Source of the DNA: Bacillota bacterium | GTDB lineage: Bacteria; Bacillota; GCA-003054495; Carboxydocellales; JAJZTU01 | Direction: 5' to 3' | Assembly: GCA_021848765.1 (NCBI GenBank) | Contig: JAJZTU010000069.1 | Location: forward strand, 1 to 12,982 | DNA: 12,982 bases | Shown: in pieces, positions 1 to 7,060 of the stretch | How positions within the stretch are numbered: the first letter of the stretch is position 1 | Layout of the letters: each line of letters opens with the position of its first letter | The notes under the pieces: model-generated | Databases searched by the model: none | The model's input: the letters and a program-made list of their open reading frames with translations, nothing else | Told to the model about the DNA's origin: nothing | Translations under genes and position numbers: made by a program

Positions 1-191
1 CCAAGGGCTGCCAAACGTGCGGCTAACTCCTCCACCTTTTCCGGTGTCTCCTGCTCCGGGTTCAGGCAGTGCAGCAATACCCTCTCCCGTCCCAAAAGCA
101 AATCCTGGGCCTGGTACACCTCACCGCTCCGGCAGGAGGTCAACAGTTTTTCAATTTGATAAGTCCCCAGGATAGCCCCTTCTATGTTCAT
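1..191 (-). CDS. Hanks-type serine/threonine kinase-like protein, N-terminal fragment, probable pseudokinase (partial, runs off the window)
   Basis: Only the first 63 codons are inside the window; the gene continues past base 1. The ATG at 189-191 is the first possible start because an in-frame stop lies just upstream. The peptide reads like a kinase N-lobe: LGTYQIEKLL (residues 8-17), then SGEVYQAQDLLLGRE (22-36), then VLLHCL (38-43). In active kinases the first stretch is followed by a glycine-rich loop GxGxxG and the last reads VAxKxL, where Lys holds the ATP phosphates. Here the loop is TSCRSG and the Lys is replaced by His41, so both nucleotide-binding elements are degraded. I infer a pseudokinase or a divergent kinase; the catalytic loop lies outside the window. 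A hairpin at 304-336 separates it from the upstream repeat-protein gene, so it probably has its own promoter, which I could not identify with confidence. Confidence 0.7.
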   Translation of the reverse strand, partial: MNIEGAILGTYQIEKLLTSCRSGEVYQAQDLLLGRERVLLHCLNPEQETPEKVEELAARLAAL

Positions 192-223
192 GTGCTAACA
201 CTCATCCTCGAAAGTACTCCTCC
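188..223 (-). promoter_or_regulatory. Strong ribosome binding site with five-codon leader ORF overlapping the kinase-like start
   Basis: On the minus strand GGAGGAG (217-223) lies 11 bases before an ATG at 203-205. That ATG opens a five-codon frame, MSVST, whose TGA (188-190) overlaps the ATG of the kinase-like gene (189-191) in an ATGA arrangement. The good Shine-Dalgarno is badly placed for the kinase start itself (25 bases away), so translational coupling from the mini-ORF would explain the layout. A poorer RBS-like CGAGG lies at 206-210. This is inferred from spacing only. Confidence 0.4.
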
Positions 224-303
224 GGCTTATTCTTTAAGCAACCAATCATTAATTCGACATTTTACACACTTTACCTTTAATTTCGTGCACTATAACGCTA
301 TAA

Positions 304-336
304 AATGAAAATCGCGCTGATTAGCGCGCTTTCATT
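304..336 (-). terminator. Hairpin, probable terminator of the repeat-protein gene
   Basis: The arms AATGAAA and CGCGCT (304-310, 313-318) pair with AGCGCG and TTTCATT (323-328, 330-336) around a 4-base GATT loop, with one small internal asymmetry. The hairpin lies 103 bases past the stop of the minus-strand repeat-protein gene. On that strand the descending arm runs into TTTCATTTTATAG, a modest T-rich tail. It is the only strong structure between 192 and 439; the rest of that stretch is AT-rich and holds no gene I can see. Confidence 0.6.
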
Positions 337-439
337 TATCCCCTGCTGATTTTAAACCTCCTAACTATACCCTTAAACTTTTGGTAATGGAAAATATTCG
401 ATATTTATCGCTTAATATGCCTGCTTTTTCCATACACGG

Positions 440-3388
440 TTAATTTGAAGTAATGATACCACTACCTTTTAGGTTTTGGATATAGTTATTTGCCGGAGAA
501 CCCGCTGTCAGGTCCAGTTTGTTGTTTTGGATATACACAAAGCTGCCTTGACCGAGACCTCCCTTCTGGCTGTTAGCAACTAACGGTGCAATGTCCGCGA
601 TTTGGTTGTTCCAGAGATACAGCCCCTGCAAATTGGTTAGATTGGCCAGTGGTGTAATGTCACTGATTTGGTTGTTATTAAGGTAAAGGCCCTGCAGCTT
701 GGTCAGCTTGGCAAGAGTAGTAATATTACTAATTAGATTGGCTTGAAGGGCAAGCACCTGCAGGTTAATTAGCTTGTCAATTGTTTTTAGGTCACTGATT
801 TGGTTGTGATTAAGCCAAAGCTCCTGCAGGCCGGTCAAATTGGCCAGCGGAGTAAGGTCACTGATGCGGTTGCCCCAAAGGTATAGACCTTTTAAGTTAG
901 TCAGATTGGCTAACGGTTTAAGGTCACTGATTAGATTGTCTGTGAGGTAAAGCAGGCGTAGTTTGGTCAGATTGGTTAACTGGGTTATGTCACTAATTTG
1001 GTTGGCATGGAGGCCCAGTACCTGCAGGTTAGTTAGATTACCGATGCTTTTCAGGTCGCTGATTTGCTTGTTATTCAGCCAAAGCTCCTGCAAGTTGGTC
1101 GCATATTCCAGGCCGGTGAGATCGCTAATGGAGGCAGATCCAACTTCTAAGCGTGTCAAAGTGGCCATATCTGCAACCGTTATGGGCCCCATAGGCTTAT
1201 TCAAGGCTTTACGCACAGTTGCGATGAGATTGTCGTCCTTAAAAATGATAGCCGTAGCCTGAGCTTCAGTAAAGACCCGGTCAAAAGCTATGTCATAGAT
1301 ATAATATGGGTATGGAAGAACGGTCGACTCATAAGCCACTAGGAAGCTTGGGCCATTGGGGTTGTAGGCTACCCTGGGTTTCCAGTTTGCCACCGGCTTA
1401 GAGGCGATATCAAAGTTGGCGCCGTCAAGCGTCCCGTTAGCATTAACCATTTGGCCATAAACGTCTTGGGTTACGTTACGCTGATCCGTCCAGGCAACTA
1501 AAAACTCGCCAGTCATACCGTCGTAGGCTACCGAAGGGTTATTTTGGTTCCCGTCCGCATTAGAGATGGCAAATCTGTCACCATAGGGTGTCCCGTCTGC
1601 CTGCACAAGCCTTCCGTACACATCATCGGTGATGTTGTACTCAGTCCAGGTTACTAAAAACCTCTGATTTGTACCGTCATAAGCCACTACCGGATTATGA
1701 CGGTTATCAACTGTACCGGAGATGTTAAAGTTGGCTCCATAAGGCGTACCATCAGTTTTTACAAGTTGGCCGTATATATTTATGTCTTGCCCGGTGTCAC
1801 TGTCCCACGTTACCAAAAACCTCTGATTATTCTTGTCAAAGGCAATTGAAGGGTTGGTCTGGGCAATCGTGTAATCAGCGGCGATGGGAAAATCGCTGCC
1901 ATAAAGTGCCCCGTTTGCATTCACCAGTTGTCCATAGATATCAGTATCTTCTATGTTCATGCAGTTATCTTCCCAGGCCACTAAAAACCTTTTATTTATA
2001 CTGTCATAGGCCACGGAAGGTCTTTGTTGGTTATTAGGACCGGCATAGATGGTAAAGTTGGCCCCATTCAGGGTACCGTCTGCATTCACAAGCTGACCGT
2101 ATATGTTGGTACCATAATCATCGGGGTCATCCGCCCACACTGCTAAAAATTTCTGATTTACACTGTCATAGGCTACCGATGGGGTAAAGTTAGAAGCGTA
2201 ACCATAAGGTGGTAGTGTGATAGGAAATTGAACTCCGGAAGGTGTGCCATCTTCCTGGATCAACTGTCCGTAAAGCTGGGGTGCCGGCTGAGCTTCAACC
2301 TTATAGACAACCAGATATCGTTTGTTGACAGGGTCGTAGGCCATGGCCGGGTCAACTTCGCTCGCTGCCATCGTTCCATAGCCTGCAAATGCTAAAGAAA
2401 GGTCTTTGTCTTGATTGCCAGGCTTTATGCCAAGTTCTTTTAAAGGAATAACAAACTCGTAGAACTTATGCTGGTAGGCAACCTTACCGGTGTAGATAAA
2501 GGAAGATTTACCCCACCTGGTTTCCGGGACTGATACCTTAAATTCCTTTAGGCCTGTGTCTGTCTTTACATAGACCTTAGCATAATCCTTGTCTCCGTCC
2601 ATGGTGTTGTCCGGAGTAAATTCCTGGGCAACGTAGAGATTTTGATCATCATTCATCACCCACCCGTAAATATACCCCGGAGGATGACCCGATCCCGGAC
2701 GGACGTATTCCTGATAAAACGGCTTTTGGGCGGAGGTTGCTTTTTGCATCCCGCCTATTCTGAGAGTGCCTTTGGCAGAATTGAGCCTGTAAGTATAAAA
2801 CTTGGAGTTTACATTCATCTCCCGGTAAAGATTCTCCAAAGGAAACTGAAACGGAGTCTGGCTGATAGTAGTACTTTCAATCCTCGCCGTAACAGCCAGG
2901 GTTGTATTTTTTCCACTTGCCGGGAAGGTAACCTCCACACCTTGTTTATCGATATTAACTAAATCATTATCCCCTTTGGATAGCTGCTTTAAGGGCATAG
3001 CTTTTCCATTGTTTACTTTAAGCGGCGGCTTCGCCCCTAAAAAAACTGAGTCCAGGTGGGCGGCACCTCCACCCTTCTGCTTAAGCCGTAACTTTACTGT
3101 TTTAGCAACGGGAACAAACTTGCCCAAGTCTACCTTCTTTTCCCGCAGGAACTTATCAAAGGAAATGCTGCCTGCCTCCTGCCACCTCTGGCCCTTGAGC
3201 ACATAAATGACCAATTCCCCGTTAGGTTGCATCTTTTCGACGGAGTTAATGCCTAAAGGGGGTAAAGGAGTTACCTTAGGCCCTGACCCGCCGGGAGCGC
3301 TACTGGTGGTAGTTTGGGCAAATGAGCCGGTGGCAAATAGAGTTGAGATCATTATACACAAAATGGTAAATAGGCACCTTTTAACCAC
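440..3388 (-). CDS. Secreted beta-propeller-like and leucine-rich-repeat (internalin-like) surface protein
   Basis: A 982-residue exported protein. It starts at GTG (3386-3388) with AGGAGGGA six bases upstream. Residues 1-25 form a signal peptide ending SFAQ. Residues 26-200 are low-complexity and beta-rich with no family I recognise; 200-345 look like a beta-sandwich, perhaps carbohydrate-binding-like (weak). Residues 346-704 hold seven repeats of about 52 residues with the pattern PSVAYD..NQRFLVxW, then DIYGQLVNADGT.YG, then NFxI, as expected for a seven-bladed propeller. Residues 705-745 match the cap that often precedes internalin-type repeats (FKDDNLIATVRKALNKP, then ITVADM). Residues 742-939 hold nine 22-residue repeats of the form TNLQxLYLxxNQISDLxPLANL. 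A 43-residue C-terminal cap follows. There is no LPXTG, SLH or membrane anchor, so it is probably released or held by binding. It lies 133 bases downstream of the HD-GYP gene on the same strand. The ligand is unknown. Confidence 0.9.
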   Translation of the reverse strand: MVKRCLFTILCIMISTLFATGSFAQTTTSSAPGGSGPKVTPLPPLGINSVEKMQPNGELVIYVLKGQRWQEAGSISFDKFLREKKVDLGKFVPVAKTVKLRLKQKGGGAAHLDSVFLGAKPPLKVNNGKAMPLKQLSKGDNDLVNIDKQGVEVTFPASGKNTTLAVTARIESTTISQTPFQFPLENLYREMNVNSKFYTYRLNSAKGTLRIGGMQKATSAQKPFYQEYVRPGSGHPPGYIYGWVMNDDQNLYVAQEFTPDNTMDGDKDYAKVYVKTDTGLKEFKVSVPETRWGKSSFIYTGKVAYQHKFYEFVIPLKELGIKPGNQDKDLSLAFAGYGTMAASEVDPAMAYDPVNKRYLVVYKVEAQPAPQLYGQLIQEDGTPSGVQFPITLPPYGYASNFTPSVAYDSVNQKFLAVWADDPDDYGTNIYGQLVNADGTLNGANFTIYAGPNNQQRPSVAYDSINKRFLVAWEDNCMNIEDTDIYGQLVNANGALYGSDFPIAADYTIAQTNPSIAFDKNNQRFLVTWDSDTGQDINIYGQLVKTDGTPYGANFNISGTVDNRHNPVVAYDGTNQRFLVTWTEYNITDDVYGRLVQADGTPYGDRFAISNADGNQNNPSVAYDGMTGEFLVAWTDQRNVTQDVYGQMVNANGTLDGANFDIASKPVANWKPRVAYNPNGPSFLVAYESTVLPYPYYIYDIAFDRVFTEAQATAIIFKDDNLIATVRKALNKPMGPITVADMATLTRLEVGSASISDLTGLEYATNLQELWLNNKQISDLKSIGNLTNLQVLGLHANQISDITQLTNLTKLRLLYLTDNLISDLKPLANLTNLKGLYLWGNRISDLTPLANLTGLQELWLNHNQISDLKTIDKLINLQVLALQANLISNITTLAKLTKLQGLYLNNNQISDITPLANLTNLQGLYLWNNQIADIAPLVANSQKGGLGQGSFVYIQNNKLDLTAGSPANNYIQNLKGSGIITSN
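572..1165 (-). repeat. Leucine-rich-repeat coding region: nine 66-bp units in a duplicated four-unit block
   Basis: Nine consecutive 22-residue repeats are encoded here (protein residues 742-939). Units 2-5 (836-1099) and 6-9 (572-835) form two 264-bp blocks. Unit 2 matches 6 (both have QELWLN and ISDLK), 3 matches 7 (NLQVL and AN.IS.IT), 4 matches 8 (TKL..LYL) and 5 matches 9 (GLYLW). Counted by hand, 58 of 88 residues agree between the blocks. The array therefore appears to have grown by duplicating a four-repeat module. Confidence 0.85.
1280..2359 (-). repeat. Seven tandem propeller-type repeats of about 160 bp
   Basis: The stretch encodes residues 344-703 of the secreted repeat protein. 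Each unit carries P-x-V/M-A-Y/F-D, then a strand reading FLVxW or YLVVY, an acidic insert of variable length, YGQLV, a DGT or NGT turn, and a closing NFxI-type strand. Six units are complete. The seventh keeps PRVAYN and SFLVAY, but its YGQLV strand has become IYDIAF. Seven units suit a closed seven-bladed propeller; the fold itself is inferred. Confidence 0.75.
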
Positions 3389-3421
3389 GCAAAATCCCTC
3401 CTCTCTTTATGTGCTTGGTAG

Positions 3422-3477
3422 TCGTAGCAGAAAGCACCCCTGGACTCACGGAGCGCTTTCCTGCCTAATAACTACGA
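3422..3477 (-). promoter_or_regulatory. Large imperfect inverted repeat in the leader of the repeat-protein gene
   Basis: TCGTAG (3422-3427) pairs with CTACGA (3472-3477), and CAGAAAGC (3428-3435) pairs with GCTTTCCTG (3455-3463) with one bulged base. An eight-base asymmetric loop separates the two helices on one side. The structure lies between the HD-GYP stop (3522) and the RBS of the repeat-protein gene (3395-3405). No T-run follows on either strand, so it does not look like a simple terminator. It could be an RNA-stability element, a regulatory leader or a protein site. I could not match it to a riboswitch family. Confidence 0.4.
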
Positions 3478-3521
3478 TGCTGCGTCCGGTGGAATTAATC
3501 CGAAATGTTGACACCACTACC

Positions 3522-4676
3522 TTATGACGGACTCTCATTCATCATTGTCCTTTCCTGGTTATTGATCAGATAATTGCGCTCCGCCATCACTTCGGCAAAG
3601 GCATCTACTGCCGCCGGGTCAAAGTGGCTGCCTTTACAGCGGATAAGTTCTTCAATTCCCTCCCTAAAGGTCCTCGCCTTCTTGTAGGGCCGTTCGGTTG
3701 TTATCGCGTCAAACGCGTCAGCTACCGCCGCAATTCTTGCATATAACGGTATTTCTTCAGCTTTTAACCCATCAGGGTAACCCATGCCATTGACTTTTTC
3801 ATGATGATAACGGGAAACCTCCTGGGCAATGATCATTTGGTCCCGGGGTTCCATTTTGGATAAGATCTTGGCTGCGTTAACCGGATGCATTTTCATAATG
3901 CCGAATTCATAATCTGTCAGCCCGCCTGGTTTCCCCAAAATGTGGTCCGGCACCGCGATTTTACCAATATCGTGCATCAGGGCGGCTCGCTCCAGTTCCC
4001 GGCACTCTGCTTCAGAGAGGCCCAGCTTCCCGGCAATCCATACCGAGTATCTTCCGACTCTTTCCGAATGTCCGGCAGTGTATGGATCCCGGGCGTCCAG
4101 AGCAAGTGTTAAAGAACGAATTACACTTATGGAAAACTTCTGTATGTCATCGTAAAGCTGGCTGTTATGAATCGCTAAAGCCGCTTGATTAGCCAGCGCT
4201 TCCGCTGCTTTCAAATCTTCGGGGTTAAATAAGCGGACGCCCCGCTTATTTACTAACTGCATGGCGCCGATTACCCTGGTTTTGACACTGAGTGGGACGG
4301 TCATTAAAGAGCGGGTAATAAAACCGCTTTCCCGGTCTACTCGCTTGGCCCAGTTCGAATCCTTTGTGACATCTTCCACAAGCTCACTCCGGTTGGTTGC
4401 GATTACCCGGCCCACTATTCCTTCCCCGTATTTCAATTTAATGTTCAATATTTTGTCAGCCGTTGGCCCATTGGCGACTTCGGCACAAAGCACATTGTCC
4501 TCCTGATGCAATAACCACAAGGTCCCTGCTTCCGCTCCGATAACCTCGCACATAACATTTAAAACCTTTTGCAGGACAACCTTTAATTCAATTTCCGAAT
4601 TTAATTCCATAGAGGCATCAACTAAGGCAGTAAGTTGACCAACTTTGCTCTCTAATTCAACAATCCTTTCCTTCAT
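3522..4676 (-). CDS. GAF domain plus HD-GYP phosphodiesterase (predicted cyclic di-GMP hydrolase)
   Basis: A 384-residue cytoplasmic protein. I chose the ATG at 4674-4676 because GGGAGG lies nine bases before it; a GTG at 4704-4706 would add ten residues but has a poor RBS. A short N-terminal helix (MKERIVELESKVGQL) is followed by a GAF domain at about 15-170, with the late motif NK(x5)F(x3)D at 143-154. The HD-GYP domain occupies about 178-370. Its expected metal and catalytic residues are present: H203, H235-D236 (in HDIGKI), H264, H291-H292, GYP at 299-301 and D320 (in DAFDAITTERPYK). HD-GYP enzymes with this set hydrolyse cyclic di-GMP to pGpG or GMP. No membrane segment or receiver domain is visible, so the GAF domain is the likely sensor. 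It is the fourth gene after the SLH, cyclase and DUF3307 genes. Confidence 0.93.
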   Translation of the reverse strand: MKERIVELESKVGQLTALVDASMELNSEIELKVVLQKVLNVMCEVIGAEAGTLWLLHQEDNVLCAEVANGPTADKILNIKLKYGEGIVGRVIATNRSELVEDVTKDSNWAKRVDRESGFITRSLMTVPLSVKTRVIGAMQLVNKRGVRLFNPEDLKAAEALANQAALAIHNSQLYDDIQKFSISVIRSLTLALDARDPYTAGHSERVGRYSVWIAGKLGLSEAECRELERAALMHDIGKIAVPDHILGKPGGLTDYEFGIMKMHPVNAAKILSKMEPRDQMIIAQEVSRYHHEKVNGMGYPDGLKAEEIPLYARIAAVADAFDAITTERPYKKARTFREGIEELIRCKGSHFDPAAVDAFAEVMAERNYLINNQERTMMNESPS

Positions 4677-4735
4677 TCCAGGCAACCTCCCATTAAACCT
4701 ATTCACTACACCCCGGAACCGGTTATCGGAAAAAG

Positions 4736-5071
4736 TTACAACCTGGTTGCCAGGGCCAGGACTACAATATGCCAGGCCTGGTCAACCATAATCACCAGCC
4801 AGGGCAAATCCGCCGCCCCGGTGAGCCGCTCCGCCCAAAACTTCACAAACCCCCGCCTGTCCAGCGCTACATGGGCCAGAAAAATCAAGGCAACGGCCGG
4901 CCAGGTTAAACCCTCTGAAAATAAGGCCAGCAAGGCAACAGTGAGAGTGTATACGGCTGAGTGGACCAGCAACGGCGCCCAAAACTTCAATTTCCCCACA
5001 GCCATCCAGCGGTTCTGCAACAGGTAGTCACCCACTAAATGTCCTACCAAAAGCCAATCAAATAATGTCAT
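4736..5071 (-). CDS. DUF3307 family small integral membrane protein
   Basis: A 111-residue hydrophobic protein with about three or four membrane segments. The start is the ATG at 5069-5071, seven bases after AAAGGA; a TTG two codons earlier would sit on top of that RBS. The polar residues that I recall as typical of DUF3307 are present: HLVGDYLLQ at 11-19, H37 in the second hydrophobic segment, HVALD at 67-71, and DQAWH at 97-101 near the C-terminus. Conserved His and Asp residues inside a membrane protein suggest metal or proton chemistry, but no function is established. It lies 27 bases after the cyclase and 59 bases before the HD-GYP gene, which supports co-transcription. Confidence 0.85.
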   Translation of the reverse strand: MTLFDWLLVGHLVGDYLLQNRWMAVGKLKFWAPLLVHSAVYTLTVALLALFSEGLTWPAVALIFLAHVALDRRGFVKFWAERLTGAADLPWLVIMVDQAWHIVVLALATRL

Positions 5072-5098
5072 CGTCAATTCCTTTCTCTCAAAAGAAAT

Positions 5099-7006
5099 TT
5101 AATTTTTGCCTGCCACTGTATAGACCCCCACCGGGGCGGTAAACCCTTTCACCTCAGCATGCCCCAGGTGCCGCAGCTTCCAGGGGAGTCCCTCCACTCC
5201 CTCCAGCAACCGGACCGAGCGTTCGCTGATTACTATTAAGGTATTAAAGTTTTTGGTCAGCCCTTCTACCCGGGAGGCCAGGTTGACATCCTCGCCGATA
5301 ACTGTATAATCCATCCGCTCCGGACTGCCCACATTGCCGACCAGGACGCTCCCGGTGTTGATTCCCACTCCCACCTTTAAGGGAGGTTGATTTTTTGCCT
5401 CCCAGACCTGATTCAGCTTATCGATTTCTTCCTGGATCTCCACAGCCACTTGAATTGCCCTCTGGACATGGTCCGGGTAGTAAACCGGTGCCCCAAAGAT
5501 AGCCATCAAGCCATCCCCAAGATACTTGTCCAGTGTTCCTCCATAATGAAAGATAACCTGAGTCAGGGCAGTTAGGTACTCGTTCAAGCGATTAACTACT
5601 TCCTCCGGGTCCTTGTTTTCACTGTAGGCGGTAAATCCCCTGATATCACAGAACATTACCGTTACTGTCTGGCGCCGGCCGCCCAGGCTCACACTGCCCG
5701 GGTTGCGCATCAGTTCTTCCACCACATCCGGGGAAACGTACCGGTTAAACATCGCCCTGATTCGCCTGCGCCCCAGCTCAGCCTGGACAAATTCCGCCGC
5801 GTTAAGCACGGCATAGGTCAGCAAAATTAAGGTCAGAGGCGCTGCCAGGTTTAACCACAGGCGGGCGTTCCACCAAAATCCCGCTGCCATCCCTGTAGCA
5901 GCCGCTACCACCGTTAATGCTCCCGCCAGGCCAACCCAGGGGCTGCGCCCTCCCACTGCCAGGGTCGTCAAGATAACTGCCAGGATGAGAAAGGCCTGAT
6001 TGGCAACTGGGGAAACCCGCCGGTACCAGCTTCCCTCCAGAAAGCTCTGTACTACGGCAGCATGGATTTCCACCCCCGGTGTAGGCAGACCGCCGCTTAA
6101 AACCAGGTTGGAAGTAGTAAAAGGGATTGAGAAAAAATCTTTTTCGGCTTCAGCTGTAGCCCCAAACAGTACAATTTTATCTTTAAATATGGCCGGGGGC
6201 AGGTTACCCCCCACTACATCGGCATAACTATAGGTCTTGAAAGTGCCCTGCGGGCCCCAAAAATTAGGCATGGCCTGGTTCAGACTGTTTAAGGGAATTA
6301 CCTTGTTCCCCGCAGTCAGTCTATCCGGTTCCAGCTTTAACTGGGTCTGGTCAAATCCACTGCCGACCAGGGCAACCGCCAGGCCTAACGAAGGAAAGGG
6401 CAGTTCGAAGGTATTCGTATCCACAAGTGTACTGTGGCGTACTACATTATCGGGGTCAGTGGGCATATTGGCAAAACCCAGCCCAGCCGGCTTGGTCATG
6501 ATTTCCGGGCGTGGGGTCATAAACACCTGGACCATTTCCCCGGAGGCATCGCGCTCAAAGATAAATTTGCTGGCCAACACCACCCGGCCATGCTTGGCGA
6601 TAGCCGCGCCAAAGGCTTTGTCTTCTTCAGGGTTTGTTGGGCTGTCATACACAAAGTCAAACCCCACCACTTTAGCCTCTTTGAGTTTTTCCAGCAGCCG
6701 GGCATGTATTGTCCGGGGCCAGGGAGGACGGCCCAGTTTCTGAACGGAAGCCTCGTCCATGGCCACAATGACCACCTTATCCCCGGGATCCTGCACTCCC
6801 CGCAGGCGAAACCATCCGTCGTACAGCCCCATTTCCGAGCGCTCGAAGAGCCCTCCCAACACCGCCAGTTCCACCAGGATGAAGACGGACAGGGCCAAAA
6901 GCCACCTTCTGCCTTTCGGTCCCAATCCGCCCAGGATATTCAGTTGGTGCAACCCCGTCTCCCTGCCGGTGGTTTTGGCCGGGTCGTGAGAAACCTTACC
7001 GCTCAT
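5099..7006 (-). CDS. CHASE2-domain class III adenylate cyclase, membrane-bound
   Basis: A 635-residue sensor enzyme predicted to make cAMP from ATP. The ATG at 7004-7006 follows AGGAG by nine bases. One membrane segment (about 33-53) leads to a CHASE2 sensor domain outside the cell (about 54-330). Three further membrane segments follow (about 335-353, 357-377, 383-403), then a coupling helix (RRRIRAMFNRYVSPDVVEEL) and a cytoplasmic catalytic domain (about 440-632). Catalytic residues are complete: metal-binding D454 in FCDIRGFT and D498 in YLGDG, adenine-selecting K494 and D573 (in IGEDVN), and N575 and R579 for the transition state. Lys plus Asp points to adenylate rather than guanylate cyclase. 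The gene lies 54 bases after the SLH/FecR gene. It would work as a homodimer, as class III enzymes of this type do. Confidence 0.93.
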   Translation of the reverse strand: MSGKVSHDPAKTTGRETGLHQLNILGGLGPKGRRWLLALSVFILVELAVLGGLFERSEMGLYDGWFRLRGVQDPGDKVVIVAMDEASVQKLGRPPWPRTIHARLLEKLKEAKVVGFDFVYDSPTNPEEDKAFGAAIAKHGRVVLASKFIFERDASGEMVQVFMTPRPEIMTKPAGLGFANMPTDPDNVVRHSTLVDTNTFELPFPSLGLAVALVGSGFDQTQLKLEPDRLTAGNKVIPLNSLNQAMPNFWGPQGTFKTYSYADVVGGNLPPAIFKDKIVLFGATAEAEKDFFSIPFTTSNLVLSGGLPTPGVEIHAAVVQSFLEGSWYRRVSPVANQAFLILAVILTTLAVGGRSPWVGLAGALTVVAAATGMAAGFWWNARLWLNLAAPLTLILLTYAVLNAAEFVQAELGRRRIRAMFNRYVSPDVVEELMRNPGSVSLGGRRQTVTVMFCDIRGFTAYSENKDPEEVVNRLNEYLTALTQVIFHYGGTLDKYLGDGLMAIFGAPVYYPDHVQRAIQVAVEIQEEIDKLNQVWEAKNQPPLKVGVGINTGSVLVGNVGSPERMDYTVIGEDVNLASRVEGLTKNFNTLIVISERSVRLLEGVEGLPWKLRHLGHAEVKGFTAPVGVYTVAGKN

Positions 7007-7060
7007 TGCATTTTACTCCTCGTACCTGCTGCTATGAAGTGATACTACCTGAGCCTATTT

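Noticed and set aside
69..308. Plus-strand frame of 79 codons at the left edge
   Set aside because: It is antisense to the kinase-like gene, which has a clear family signature; the remainder is AT-rich spacer.
572..2359. Regularly spaced repeats resembling a CRISPR array
   Set aside because: The repeats are in frame, diverged and contiguous without unique spacers; they encode leucine-rich and propeller repeats.
3508..3513. Perfect TTGACA on the plus strand
   Set aside because: No -10 lies 16-18 bases downstream, and it would read antisense into the HD-GYP gene.
3389..3521. Possible cyclic di-GMP (GEMM-type) riboswitch before the repeat-protein gene, suggested by GGACGCA on the minus strand and the nearby HD-GYP gene
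   Set aside because: The conserved GGCAAAC and AAAGCC elements and the first GNRA-type hairpin are missing, so the match is limited to one short string.
6237..6743. Plus-strand open frame of 168 codons
   Set aside because: Antisense to the cyclase gene, no family resemblance and no Shine-Dalgarno; treated as a shadow.
6434..7042. Long open frame of 202 codons on the plus strand
   Set aside because: It lies antisense to the CHASE2 cyclase, has no recognisable domain or RBS, and its composition is that expected from the opposite strand of a real gene.
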